From: an uncultured Sphingomonadaceae bacterium
GTDB lineage: Bacteria > Pseudomonadota > Alphaproteobacteria > Sphingomonadales > Sphingomonadaceae
Direction of reading: 5' to 3'
DNA: 35,141 bases
Assembly (NCBI GenBank): GCA_947488625.1
Contig: CANKZR010000004.1
Coordinates: 1-35,141 of the forward strand
Positions 15,218 through 24,800 of the stretch are shown piece by piece; the first letter of the stretch is position 1; every line of letters begins with the position of its first letter. Made by a program: the position numbers and the translations under genes. A model generated the notes under the pieces. That model searched no databases. It was not told the origin of the DNA and saw only the letters and a program-made list of their open reading frames with translations.

Positions 15218-16951
15218 ATGATCGCTGAAAATTCGAGGAAGAAGCGCGCATTCGGATATGTCCGGGTCAGCACGAGCGAGCAAGCGGAGCACAAGACCTC
15301 TTTGCGTCAGCAGAAAGTCGACCTGCAGAACTACTGTGACAAGCAGGGTATCGAGCTTGTCGAAATCTTCGTTGAACCAGGCCTTTCCGGCTCGGACTGG
15401 AAAAGGCCTGAGTTCAACCGGATGATGCTCTTGGCTACGGGTCACGACCATCCGGTCGATTGCATTATAGCGTGCGATATGGCCCGAATGGCCAGAGACG
15501 TGGAGTTCTCGGTGGTCACGCAGGGGCAGTTACAACGCGCGGGCGTGCAATGCCTGTTTGTATATCAGAAGTTTGAAGACGGTCATTTTGGGACGTTGCA
15601 CAAGCTGCTGACCAGTTGGCAAGACCAAGATGCCATTGTGAAGGCCTCGATGAACACTCGCCGCGGACTGCGTGGCACGGCACAAGAAGGTTTCTGGCCA
15701 GGCGGAACGGTTCCGCTCGGCTTCGAATCTCGCACGGTGGAAACCAGAGGGAAGAAGGAAAAAAAGAAACTTTTCATCAACGAGGACGAGGCGCTGATTG
15801 TTCGTAAGATCTTTGACCTCGCGGAGCGCGGTATCGACGGGACGCCGATGGGCGGGCGAGCAATTGCAGAATACCTGAATGCCCGCGGATACACGCGGCG
15901 CGGAAAGACATTCTACAACGCTACCGTTGCCGGGATACTATCCCGCCAGCACTATCTCGGTCAGTTCGTCGGCAACAAGGTCGACGAGTTCGGCGCCCTT
16001 CTTCCGGAAGACGAATGGACTTGGGTCGATTGTCCGCAAATCATCACTCAAGAACAATTCGACCGGGTCGCTGCTTTGCGCGAACAACGTGCTCCCCGGA
16101 ATACGCCGCCGCGTGTAGTCAATGGCCCCACTCTTCTGATTGGGCTCGCTGAATGTGAAATGTGCGGCGCGGGCATGACAATCAGAACCGGCAAAGGCGG
16201 GCGATATCGCTATTATTCCTGCCATTCAAAAGTGAACCGTGGGGCATCTGCTTGCAACTGCCCAAACGTGCGCACAGAGAAGCTCGACGAGCTAGTCTTG
16301 GATGCGGTCGCCGACAGAATCTTTTCTGACTGCAAGATCGAACCGCTACTGCAAAAGGTGCTCGATACGTCCAGCGAAGCGCGTCAGCGCAAGAGTCACG
16401 AGTTGCAGCAGTGCGAAGATAGGGTCGCAGAGGTTCGGCGGCGTCTTTCCAATCTTTACGATGCGATCGAGGATCAGAGACCGTCCGAGCGTGATCCGGA
16501 ACTCGCATCGCGTATCAAGGAACGGCGGGCAGAAATCGATGCACTCAACACCACTGCCAAATTGTTGCGGCAGCAGCTCGAGAGAGGACCGACACGTATC
16601 ACTCCAGCAGCCGTTCGGCGCTTTGGGCAAATTGTCCGCGAACAACTGCTAACAGGCGATGAGAAGGTGCGGCAGAACATAGCCCGGGCCTTCGTCGACA
16701 ATGTCCGTGTGGGCGCGAAGGTTCATATTGAAGGGCAAACCGAGGCGCTTGCGCATGGCGCCGCCGCGGTTGCTCGATCAAAGGGGGCGGTGCCCAGCTT
16801 TGACCGTAAATGGTGCGGTCGAGAAGACTCGAACTTCCACGGCCTTTCGGCCACAACGACCTCAACGTTGCGCGTCTACCAGTTCCGCCACGACCGCACA
16901 CCGATACAGACAGGCGAGCCGCAGCCCGCCGTGGTAGGAGCGCGCCCCTAG
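15218..16951 (+). CDS. large serine recombinase (element integrase)
   Basis: This is a 577-residue site-specific recombinase. The start at ATG 15218 has a strong GGAGGT site 8 bases upstream; the frame is open to 15128 but those 30 residues look non-coding. Domains: resolvase catalytic domain (FGYVRVSTSEQ, S18; active-site ARMARD), a recombinase domain with GGRAIAEYLNARGYTRRGKT, a zinc-ribbon (CEMCGAGMTIRT...YYSCHSK...CNC), then a coiled coil (SHELQQCEDRVAEVRRRL). The last 50 or so residues are an in-frame antisense reading of tRNA-Leu and its flank (CGREDSNFHGLSATTTST). The natural C-terminus is therefore formed by chromosomal DNA. It probably integrates and excises the element at this tRNA gene. 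Confidence 0.85.
   Translation: MIAENSRKKRAFGYVRVSTSEQAEHKTSLRQQKVDLQNYCDKQGIELVEIFVEPGLSGSDWKRPEFNRMMLLATGHDHPVDCIIACDMARMARDVEFSVVTQGQLQRAGVQCLFVYQKFEDGHFGTLHKLLTSWQDQDAIVKASMNTRRGLRGTAQEGFWPGGTVPLGFESRTVETRGKKEKKKLFINEDEALIVRKIFDLAERGIDGTPMGGRAIAEYLNARGYTRRGKTFYNATVAGILSRQHYLGQFVGNKVDEFGALLPEDEWTWVDCPQIITQEQFDRVAALREQRAPRNTPPRVVNGPTLLIGLAECEMCGAGMTIRTGKGGRYRYYSCHSKVNRGASACNCPNVRTEKLDELVLDAVADRIFSDCKIEPLLQKVLDTSSEARQRKSHELQQCEDRVAEVRRRLSNLYDAIEDQRPSERDPELASRIKERRAEIDALNTTAKLLRQQLERGPTRITPAAVRRFGQIVREQLLTGDEKVRQNIARAFVDNVRVGAKVHIEGQTEALAHGAAAVARSKGAVPSFDRKWCGREDSNFHGLSATTTSTLRVYQFRHDRTPIQTGEPQPAVVGARP
16778..16803 (-). other. compound inverted repeat next to the tRNA 3' end
   Basis: TCAAAG (16778-16783) and CTTTGA (16798-16803) form the outer arms, with GGGC/GCCC forming an inner stem. 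It lies 8 bp beyond the CCA end of tRNA-Leu, on the element side. It could terminate the tRNA transcript or bind the recombinase at the attachment site. The tail is not U-rich, so I favour neither strongly. Confidence 0.3.
16811..16860. other. probable element attachment junction in the tRNA-Leu 3' part
   Basis: The recombinase gene ends inside the tRNA gene while all clearly chromosomal genes lie to the right. This is the geometry expected if the element integrated in the 3' part of tRNA-Leu and restored it. The exact core sequence cannot be set because the second copy is outside the window: no match to the tRNA 3' end was found in 1-16800. Confidence 0.5.
16811..16897 (-). tRNA. tRNA-Leu (anticodon GAG)
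   Basis: On the minus strand 87 nt fold as a class II tRNA. The acceptor stem is GCGGTCG (5') with CGACCGC (3'), discriminator A and encoded CCA (16811-16813). The D arm includes GGCGGAACTGGTAGACGC. The anticodon stem CAACG/CGTTG encloses the loop TTGAGGT, giving anticodon GAG. The long variable arm (TGGCCGAAAGGCCGT) and a T arm with GTTCGAGTC complete it. It reads codons CUC/CUU. It overlaps the recombinase ORF in antisense and is the likely chromosomal attachment site. Confidence 0.95.
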
Positions 16952-17018
16952 CAAGAAGGTTATGCCGCTGCAAGCAATCAGTTGATGCCGATGCGAAGGC
17001 AGGCGAAAATAGCCGCTG

Positions 17019-17960
17019 TTACTCGGGATTCCAGCCGAATTCGGCGTAGGCCGCACGCTTGGGAATATCGGTGACCGCTTCGTTGATCGTCATCGTTTCT
17101 CCCGGTGCCAGTTCGCGCTTCGGTGGGAATACCTCATAACTGTAGACGATGGCATCGCGGGCGTCGCGCAGCACGATCAATATGGTCGGCACCCGGCGCG
17201 TCTGCGTGCCCACATTCGTTACACGCCCGCTTGCGCCGAAAAACTCGGTGCCGTTGGGCAGGGTGCGACGCTCCTGTTCCTCCTGCGGGAAATCCAGTTG
17301 CAGATCGGGCTCGGCGGCAGCGAAAGTAGGCCGGTCGACCGGAACCCAGTCGGGCAGACCCCAATAGCTGACCGCGAATATCGTGCCCGCTACCACCGTT
17401 GCGAAAATTGCCGCGGCCCATGTCCACATCTTGAGGGGATTGCGGCGCGCGCGAAAAGGCGGTTCGGCATCGAAATGGGAGTGCTCGTCCTCATCGTCGG
17501 CAAGTGCACCGTAGCCCTGCGGCTCGACAACTGGAGGCGGAACGATCTCTTCCGGCGCATCTTCACCCGACGAATGCTCCGGGGTCGGCTCTACCTTTTG
17601 CTCGGGCTCCGCCGCGTCTGCTGACGCGTTCGACCCCAGAACATTGTAGGTGATGCCGACGTTCTGCGCGGGATTGTGCAGACGCGCCGTTCTGCCGCCA
17701 TCCAGAGCATCGAGCATATCCTGCCCCGGCGGCCCGGGTTGCGCGGCGCGCGGCTCAGGTGGCGGCGGGGGCGGCGGCGGAGCGGGTGCGGGTGCGGGTG
17801 CGGGCGACGGGGTCGCCACCTCTCCGGACTGTTGTAGTGACGGGCCTTCCTGGAACCAGCTGTGGCGGCATTTCGCGCAGCGCACGGTGCGCCCCTCCAC
17901 GCCTACGGCGGTATCGGGCACGACATAACGTGTCGAGCAGGCTGGGCACTGTAAAATCAT
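17019..17960 (-). CDS. MJ0042 zinc-ribbon, membrane-anchored DUF3426-like protein
   Basis: This 313-residue protein starts at ATG 17960, chosen because it gives the zinc ribbon at the very N-terminus (C5, C8, C28, C31 in [10 protein letters not shown] and RCAKCRHSW) and has GAGGG upstream; the frame is open to 18098. A Pro-Ala-rich linker follows ([14 protein letters not shown] near residue 60), then a predicted disordered acidic part. One membrane segment ([22 protein letters not shown]) is followed by a C-terminal DUF3426-like domain ([32 protein letters not shown]). The cytoplasmic ribbon and outer domain suggest an envelope sensor or scaffold. It is divergent from ftsE, a neighbourhood I recall as conserved in sphingomonads. 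Confidence 0.75.
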   Translation of the reverse strand: MILQCPACSTRYVVPDTAVGVEGRTVRCAKCRHSWFQEGPSLQQSGEVATPSPAPAPAPAPPPPPPPPEPRAAQPGPPGQDMLDALDGGRTARLHNPAQNVGITYNVLGSNASADAAEPEQKVEPTPEHSSGEDAPEEIVPPPVVEPQGYGALADDEDEHSHFDAEPPFRARRNPLKMWTWAAAIFATVVAGTIFAVSYWGLPDWVPVDRPTFAAAEPDLQLDFPQEEQERRTLPNGTEFFGASGRVTNVGTQTRRVPTILIVLRDARDAIVYSYEVFPPKRELAPGETMTINEAVTDIPKRAAYAEFGWNPE

Positions 17961-18123
17961 CTTGCTACCCTCGTCCCTACGCCTAGCGGATATGCGTGGG
18001 CAAGGTTGGCCGGTCCCAACAATGCATTCGTCCACCTTTTTTCCACAAGCACCAGCGTCTATATCCGCTCGAAATGCCGTCAAAGCCCTTCCCCGCACCG
18101 ATTACAGGCCCTAGCACCCGGCC

Positions 18124-18846
18124 ATGAGCGGGAGCGAAGAATCCATTGTCCAGTTCGACAACGTCGGGCTTCGCTACGGCACGGATCGCGAGGTGCTGAG
18201 CGATATCTCCTTCACGCTCTATCCGGGAAGCTTCTATTTTCTCACTGGCGCGAGCGGGGCCGGGAAAACTTCACTGCTGAAACTGCTGTACCTGGCGCAG
18301 CGACCCACCCGCGGTGCCATCCGCATGTTCGGCCACGACCTGATTACCCGGCCGCGCAGTGCCCTGCCCGAGTTCAGGCGGCGCATCGGCACCGTCTTTC
18401 AGGACTTTCGCCTGATTCCGCATCTTTCCGCGTTTGATAACGTCGCCCTGCCCTTGCGCGTCAGCGGGATGAGCGAGAGCAATATCCAGAAACCCGTTTC
18501 AGACATGCTGGACTGGGTAGGGCTGGAACACCGTCGCAACGCGCGCCCGGCCACACTTTCCGGCGGGGAGCAGCAACGCGTGGCCATCGCCCGCGCCGTG
18601 ATCGCGCGACCCGAAATCCTCGTGGCGGACGAGCCCACAGGCAATGTCGATCCTGAAATGGCAGTAAAACTACTACGCCTGTTCGAAGCCCTGAACCGAC
18701 TGGGCACTACTGTCGTGGTAGCAACGCACGATGTCCACCTGCTGCGCAAGGTTCCGGATTCTCTTATCATGCGGCTGGACAAGGGCGCCCTGTCGGATCC
18801 CACCGGCGCGCTGCGCTATCCGCCCAAACGCGGGTTTGTCGGCTGA
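18124..18846 (+). CDS. ftsE: cell-division ABC transporter ATPase FtsE
   Basis: This 240-residue ATPase powers the FtsEX complex, which in other bacteria activates peptidoglycan hydrolases at the division septum. Walker A GASGAGKT (42-49), signature LSGGEQQR (145-152) and Walker B ILVADEP (165-171) with catalytic E170 are all present, followed by the H-loop TTVVVATHDVHLL. Length is slightly above the usual 220-230 residues because of a short C-terminal tail. Its stop overlaps the ftsX start by one base (TGATGG), so the two are coupled. It is the first gene of a tight four-gene operon. Confidence 0.92.
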   Translation: MSGSEESIVQFDNVGLRYGTDREVLSDISFTLYPGSFYFLTGASGAGKTSLLKLLYLAQRPTRGAIRMFGHDLITRPRSALPEFRRRIGTVFQDFRLIPHLSAFDNVALPLRVSGMSESNIQKPVSDMLDWVGLEHRRNARPATLSGGEQQRVAIARAVIARPEILVADEPTGNVDPEMAVKLLRLFEALNRLGTTVVVATHDVHLLRKVPDSLIMRLDKGALSDPTGALRYPPKRGFVG

Positions 18847-19766
18847 TGGCGCTTGGTCCCCTTATCCGCCGCGGCAGACCGCGGTTCGGCAGCGAAAGCG
18901 CGCGCATGTTGCCGCAGACTCGTATCGCCGGCCCGATGCCGTGGGTCATGGCAATCATGATCGCGCTTACCGTGATGGCCGCAGGTGCGGGGCTGGCGCT
19001 GAGCAAGGTTGCATCCAACGCGCGGGACGAGATTGCCGGTGGCATCACGGTTCAGGTTGTGGAGGGCGCCCCGGCCTCACGTGAGCGGCAGGCCCGCCGC
19101 GCCGTCGCTTTCCTGACCGCGCGCGATGATGTCGTCTCGGTCCGCCGCGTGCCCGATGCGGAACTGGCCAGTCTGCTCGAGCCTTGGCTTGGCGAGGCCG
19201 CGAACGACGCCGATGCGGTGCCCACGCCCGCCTTGATCGACGTGCAATTGTCCGGTCCGGTTTCGGCACAACGCCTGCGTACCTTGCGCAGCGAGCTGTT
19301 GACACGCGTTCCCGCCGCGCGCCTGGATGCCCAGGCAGGCTGGCTCGCTCCGGTGTTCGACGCGCTTCGATCCCTGCAATATCTTGCCATCGGGCTGGTG
19401 GTATTGCTGGCGGCTACCAGCGTGGCGGCAGTCTGGCTGGCAGCCCGCAGCGCGCTCGGCTCCAACCGCGACACGATAGAGGTGATCCATCACCTTGGTG
19501 GTACGGACGGACAGATCGCGCGGATTTTTCAGCGTTCCATCGGGATCGACGCCGCGCTAGGGGGCGTGGCCGGTCTGCTGCTGGGGACGGGTGCCATCTT
19601 CGTGCTGGGTCAGCAGTTTTCGCGATTGGGTTCCGGTTTGGTGAGCGGGGGAACGCTGGGCTGGCTCGACTGGCTGGCGATCGCCGCGGTCCCTGTCGCC
19701 GGAATTCTGCTGGCGGTTCTGACTGCACGCTTGACCGTGGTGGCGGCGTTGAGGAAGATGTTATGA
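18846..19766 (+). CDS. ftsX: cell-division ABC transporter permease FtsX
   Basis: This 306-residue permease is the membrane partner of FtsE. It has the FtsX layout: one N-terminal membrane helix (near residues 35-58, AIMIALTVMAAGAGLALSKV), an extracytoplasmic domain (about 60-185) and three C-terminal helices. These include AIGLVVLLAATSVAAVWLA, LLLGTGAIFVLGQQ and WLAIAAVPVAGILLAVLTA. RDTIEVIHHLGGTDGQIARIF is the typical cytoplasmic coupling loop. The start overlaps ftsE and the stop overlaps the next gene (ATGA). The sequence diverges from enterobacterial FtsX, as usual for alphaproteobacteria. Confidence 0.88.
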   Translation: MALGPLIRRGRPRFGSESARMLPQTRIAGPMPWVMAIMIALTVMAAGAGLALSKVASNARDEIAGGITVQVVEGAPASRERQARRAVAFLTARDDVVSVRRVPDAELASLLEPWLGEAANDADAVPTPALIDVQLSGPVSAQRLRTLRSELLTRVPAARLDAQAGWLAPVFDALRSLQYLAIGLVVLLAATSVAAVWLAARSALGSNRDTIEVIHHLGGTDGQIARIFQRSIGIDAALGGVAGLLLGTGAIFVLGQQFSRLGSGLVSGGTLGWLDWLAIAAVPVAGILLAVLTARLTVVAALRKML

Positions 19767-20293
19767 CCATGCGCCGTCTGCTTGCCATTCCTCTTGTCGC
19801 ATGGGCGTTGGGCTTCATCTGGTTCACCGTGGCCCTGCCGCAGCCCTTGTCGCTTTCCCAGACCGATGCCATCGTCGTGCCCACCGGCAGCGGCGGACGT
19901 ATCCAGCGCGGGCTGGAAATGTTGCAGACTGGTGCGGCACAGCAAATGCTGGTGACAGGGGTGGATGCCAGTGTGCAACCCGATGAATTCGTCGCCGAGT
20001 TCGAAGTACCGCAACGGGTGATGGATTGCTGCGTAACGCTGGGTTTCTCCGCGCTCGATACGCGGGGCAACGCGCGCGAAACGGCGCAGTGGCTGGAAGA
20101 ACGCGACTATAACTCGCTGCGGCTGGTCACCGCCGACTGGCACATGCGCCGCGCGGCTTTGGAATTGCAGGACCAGTTGCCGGCCAACGTCTCCGTTATT
20201 TACGATGCCGTGCGTTCGCAGGCCAGTTTTGCCACGCTGTTCGTGGAATATCACAAGTTTCTGGCAGTCTGGATATTACAGGTTCTGGGGTGA
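19763..20293 (+). CDS. YdcF/SanA-like DUF218 protein
   Basis: This 176-residue protein starts at ATG 19763, overlapping ftsX by 4 bases. It has an N-terminal membrane helix (LLAIPLVAWALGFIWFTVAL) and a DUF218/ElyC-SanA-YdcF-type domain with DAIVVPTGSGGRIQRGLEML, the ARETAQWLEERDYNSLRLVT helix region and TADWHMRRAALEL. Members are envelope proteins, some linked to peptidoglycan precursor or envelope homeostasis; the reaction is not settled. Placement behind ftsEX and before plsC fits an envelope growth operon. Its stop overlaps the GTG start of plsC. Confidence 0.8.
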   Translation: MTMRRLLAIPLVAWALGFIWFTVALPQPLSLSQTDAIVVPTGSGGRIQRGLEMLQTGAAQQMLVTGVDASVQPDEFVAEFEVPQRVMDCCVTLGFSALDTRGNARETAQWLEERDYNSLRLVTADWHMRRAALELQDQLPANVSVIYDAVRSQASFATLFVEYHKFLAVWILQVLG

Positions 20294-21009
20294 TCTACCT
20301 TCGCAACATCGCTTTTTACCTGACCTTTTACGGCAGCTCCATCGTACTGGTGCTTGCTGCCGTACTGGCCGGTTATTTCTCTCCCTTGTGGGTGCGGCGG
20401 GTGTGCGACGTGTGGTCCGGCCTGCACCACTGGGCTTGCGAGAACTTGCTGGGTATCCGCATTGTCGAAACCGGCCAGCGCCCTGATCATCAGGTCTTCT
20501 ATGCCATCAAGCATGAAAGCTTCTTCGAAGCCATCGGGCTGCCCCACTTGTTCGATTACCCCGCCCTGTTTGCAAAGCAGGAACTGTTCGACATCCCAGG
20601 ATGGGGGCGTGCCGCGCGCGAATACGGCGTGATACCCGTGGCGCGGGAGGAAGGGGCCAAGGCACTGCGCACCATGATCCGCGAGGCGCGTCCCCATGTC
20701 GATGCGGGCAGGCCGATCATCATCTTTCCCGAAGGCACCCGCGTGGCACATGGCCAGCGCCCGCCGCTGGGTGCTGGTTTTGCCGCGCTGTACAAGCTGC
20801 TGGGCCTGCCGGTGGTGCCGGTGGCAGTGGACAGCGGGCCGACCTATCACAGCTTCTGGAAACGTCGCGGCACGATCACGCTTCATTTCGGAGAGGAAAT
20901 AGAACCCGGCCTTCCGCGTCGGGAGATCGAGGCGCGCGTCCACTCGGCCATGAATGCCCTCAACCACGGGAACGGCGTGGAACGAACGCCGCAAGGGCAG
21001 CTGGACTAG
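20290..21009 (+). CDS. plsC: 1-acyl-sn-glycerol-3-phosphate acyltransferase
   Basis: This 239-residue acyltransferase converts lysophosphatidic acid to phosphatidic acid in phospholipid synthesis. It has an N-terminal hydrophobic segment (YLTFYGSSIVLVLAAVLAGYF), the acyltransferase motif I as KHESFFEA and motif III as FPEGTR (146-151). Motif I is HX4E (H75, E80) rather than the textbook HX4D, a variant I associate with alphaproteobacterial members. GTG 20290 overlaps the stop of the previous gene by 4 bases. It ends the ftsE operon and converges, with a 4-base overlap, on the gene at 21006-21737. Confidence 0.88.
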   Translation: MIYLRNIAFYLTFYGSSIVLVLAAVLAGYFSPLWVRRVCDVWSGLHHWACENLLGIRIVETGQRPDHQVFYAIKHESFFEAIGLPHLFDYPALFAKQELFDIPGWGRAAREYGVIPVAREEGAKALRTMIREARPHVDAGRPIIIFPEGTRVAHGQRPPLGAGFAALYKLLGLPVVPVAVDSGPTYHSFWKRRGTITLHFGEEIEPGLPRREIEARVHSAMNALNHGNGVERTPQGQLD

Positions 21010-21737
21010 CCCGCAATCTCTGCGATGATTTCTGCCAGCCATTTGCGCGCATCGTCACGACTGCCGATATCGCTCACGAATTCCTGACCCCGCGCCACGC
21101 TTTGCAGACGCCCCTCCTCGCGCCACCGATCTCCGCGATGATGGTAGGAAAGTCCGGTGTCGAACAGCCATCGCGGCACCTGCCATAGGCTGGGCGGACC
21201 TTCCGGAACGGTCAGCCGCAAGGTATCGCTGGCGCGCCCTGCCGTTTGCCCTGTGCCGATATAGGCGGTGTCATTCGCGCCGTGCAGGCCGATGGCATGG
21301 GGAACGCCCAATGCGGCGAGCTCCTTCAGCCGTGCGGGTGGCGCGGCTTTCAGGGGCAGCACCTCCTCGATCTGCAAATAGGCGAAGATGCGATGATGGG
21401 GTTTCTCGCCCTGCTCACGAAATAGCCCGAAGAACACAAAACAGTCGCCGACGCCCACGCCCTGCCGCTCAAGGTGTGTTTGTGCCGCGCCACACTGGCC
21501 CAGCACTGCGCGGTTGCCGGAAAGGAACATCGGATCATGATGGCAAAGGTCGTCCGCCCCTATCCGGCCGCGGCTGGCGAACGCGGCATGGTCGCCCAGG
21601 CCAAGATCGCCGTAGCTGGTGCGCGAAGGTGCGCCATTTGCGGGTATCGGCAGGCTGATCGGTCGCCCTTCGACGATGGGCGAAGGCCCACCGCCCGCCG
21701 AAGTATCGAAACCTTTGCGGCTGAAAACTGTTCTCAT
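21006..21737 (-). CDS. Nmad3-like (nucleotide modification associated) protein
   Basis: This 243-residue protein starts MRTVFSRKGFDTSAGGGPSPI and continues ISLPIPANGAPSRTSYGDL, then GQCGAAQTHLERQGVGVGDCFVFFGLFRE. This SRKGFDxxxGGxPSPI and GDxFxFFGxFR pattern matches what I recall of the Nmad3 domain, named from comparative genomics of modified-nucleotide systems; its biochemical activity is not established. No modification enzyme is encoded next to it: its neighbours are plsC (convergent) and putA (divergent). The promoter region shared with putA is only 85 bp. I am fairly sure of the family and unsure of any function. Confidence 0.65.
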   Translation of the reverse strand: MRTVFSRKGFDTSAGGGPSPIVEGRPISLPIPANGAPSRTSYGDLGLGDHAAFASRGRIGADDLCHHDPMFLSGNRAVLGQCGAAQTHLERQGVGVGDCFVFFGLFREQGEKPHHRIFAYLQIEEVLPLKAAPPARLKELAALGVPHAIGLHGANDTAYIGTGQTAGRASDTLRLTVPEGPPSLWQVPRWLFDTGLSYHHRGDRWREEGRLQSVARGQEFVSDIGSRDDARKWLAEIIAEIAG

Positions 21738-21822
21738 GGTTCCGCCCTAGTCGCTGTCCCTACGCAGCCCCACCCCCGACTTCGCTTGATTACAGGCGAA
21801 ACGATGTGCATGTGACCCCCCA

Positions 21823-24800
21823 ATGGCATTAGACAGAACCGCGCTCAGAAACGCTTATCGCCTCGATGAGGATACCTGCCTTGCAGAACGGATGGAGCAA
21901 GCCTCTGCCGTCACACAACTGCATGAAAAATCGGCAGACCTCGCATCGAAGCTGATTCTGGAGGCGCGCAAACGCGAAAGCAGCGGGCTCGATGCCTTCC
22001 TGCATTCCTACGGCCTCAACACCGATGAGGGTATCGCGCTCATGTGCCTGGCAGAGGCACTGCTGCGGGTGCCGGACGAGGCCACCCGCGATGCATTGAT
22101 CCGCGACAAGGTGGCAACGCAGGACTGGGCCGAGCACATCGGCGAAAGCGGCAGCGTGTTCGTGAATGCCGCCACTTTCTCCCTGATGCTGACGGGTGAA
22201 GTCATCAAGGGCGGCAAGACCAAGGAAAAGGGCCTTGCCAGTGCCCTTCGCCGTGCCACCGGCCGCATGGGCGAACCTGTTATCCGCAATGCCACCGGAC
22301 AGGCCATGCGCATTATCGGCGGGCAATTCGTCTATGCCCGCGATATCGAGGAAGCGATGGACCGCGCCAAGCCGGAAAAGAAGCGCGGCCTCACCCACAG
22401 TTTCGACATGCTGGGCGAAGCGGCGATGACTTTCGACGATGCCGATCGCTACGCCCGCGCATATTGGGACGCGATAGAGCGACTGGCGCAGGAACCGGGC
22501 GACGTGCACACCGGCCCCGGCATTTCGGTGAAGCTGTCGGCGCTTTACCCAAAGTACGATTTCTTCCACGCCGAAGCTGCGCGCAAGACCATCGTCCCCA
22601 TCGTGCGCGAACTCGCGATGAAGGCACGCGAGGCTAATATTCACTTCACCGTCGATGCCGAAGAGGCGGAGCGGCTGGAACTGAGCCTCGACATCATCGA
22701 GGAACTGATGGCCGATGACGAACTGTTCGATGACGGTACCGAGGACGGCTGGCAGGGTTTCGGGCTTGCCATCCAGGCCTATCAGAAGCGCGGCGTTCCG
22801 CTGTGTCGCTGGATCGCCAAGCTGGCCCGGCGGCACGAGCGCAAGCTGTTCGTACGGCTGGTAAAAGGGGCCTATTGGGATTCCGAAATCAAGCTGAGCC
22901 AGGTAGGCGGTTATACCGATTATCCGGTGTTCACCCGCAAGGTCGGCACCGACGTGTCCTTCCTCGCCTGCGCGGCCGAGCTGCTGAAGGCCGACGATTC
23001 CATCTATCCCGCCTTTGCCACGCACAACGCCTATACCATTGGCGCGATCAAGGCGCTGGCGGGCGATACGCCGTTCGAATTCCAGCGCCTGCACGGTATG
23101 GGCGAAGACGTTTACGGCGCGCTGGCCCGTATCGAGGGCGAGAAAAAAACACCGGTCCGCATCTATGCGCCGGTGGGCGGTCACAAGGAATTGCTGGCCT
23201 ATCTCGTTCGTCGCCTGCTGGAGAACGGAGCCAACAGTTCCTTCGTGAACCGGATGGCCGATGCCGACGTGCCGGTGGAAGAACTGGTGACCAATCCGAT
23301 CAGCGATCTGGCGAGGTGCCAGCCTTACCGCAATCCCACCATTCCCCTGCCGTTGGATATCTACCCCAACCGCCGCAATTCCAAGGGTGTGGACCTCGCC
23401 CATCCACCCGAACTTGCCGAACTGCGTGAGCAACTGGCCTATTGGCGCAAGGACCATCCCGTGGCGCGGCCGACCTTGATGGCCGACACGGATGGCGAAA
23501 AAATCGAGGTTCATGCACCGCAGTCGGGCAAGGTCGTGGGCCACCAGATCATGGCCAGCGAACGCGATCTCGATCTTGCGATGTCGCGCGCCGTGGCAGC
23601 ACAGCCGATGTGGGATGCGCTAGGCGGGCAAGAGCGCGCGGCGCTGCTGATCAAGGCATCGGACCTGCTGGAAGAAAACATGCCCCGCTTCATCGACCTG
23701 TGTCGACGCGAGGCTGGCAAGACCATCATGGATGGCGTGCTGGAAGTGCGCGAGGCGGTGGATTTCCTGCGCTATTATGCGTGCGAGGCGCGAATGCTGT
23801 TCGGTGCGCCGCAGCCCCTGCCCGGCCCTACCGGCGAACAGAACCTGCTGCGTCTGCACGGCCGCGGCGTGTTTGCCACGATCAGCCCGTGGAACTTCCC
23901 TTTGGCGATTTTCATGGGCCCCGCCGCAGCAGCGCTGGCTGCGGGCAACACCGTGCTCGCCAAGCCCGCCGAACAGACCCCGTTGATCGCCGCGCTGGCG
24001 ATTGACCTGTGCCACGAAGCGGGCATCCCCAAGGATGTGCTGCAGCTGGTGCCGGGTGATGGCAAGGTCGGCGCCGCGCTTACCTCGGACCCCCGTATTA
24101 CCGGCGTTGCCTTCACCGGCTCCACCAACACCGCCCATGCAATCAACCGTTCGCTCGCCGCGCGCGATGGCGCCATCGGCACGCTGATCGCCGAAACCGG
24201 CGGCATGAACGCGATGATCGTCGATTCCAGTGCCCTGCCCGAACAGGTAACGCGCGATGTCGTGGCATCCGCGTTTCAGAGCGCCGGCCAGCGTTGCTCC
24301 GCCCTGCGCGTGCTATACTTGCAGGAAGACGTGGCGGACGAGATGCTGGAAATGATCAAAGGCGCCTTCAAGGCGCAGGTGATCGGCGATCCCGCCAATC
24401 TGGAAACCGATATCGGCCCTGTCATAGATGCAGAGGCGCGGGAGAAATTGCAGGATCATGTCGCAGAAATGATCGAAGACGGGTTCCCCGTCTGGCGGCG
24501 TTCGATGCCCACCGATTGCGAACAGGGGAATTACTTCTCCCCCACCATCGTCGAAATCGGGTCCATCCTCGATCTGGACGAAGAACAGTTTGGTCCCATC
24601 CTGCATATCTGCCGCTATCCCGCAGGGGGCATGGGCAAGGTGCTGGATGATATCAATTCCACCGGCTACGGCCTGACACTGGGCCTGCACAGTCGCATCG
24701 ACGAGACGCGGCACTTCGTGGAAGCGCGGGCAAAGGTCGGCAACTTCTACGTCAACCGCAACCAGATCGGCGCCGTGGTGGGCAGCCAGCCGTTCGGCGG

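Noticed and set aside
17700..17820. Low-complexity GC repeat
   Set aside because: It is the codon repeat for the Pro-Ala linker of the zinc-ribbon protein, not an independent repeat element.
4362..21794. GATTACA shared shortly upstream of the starts at 4387, 18124 and 21823
   Set aside because: Seven bases occur often by chance in 35 kb, distances to the starts differ (18-28 bases) and no matching -35 box is evident.
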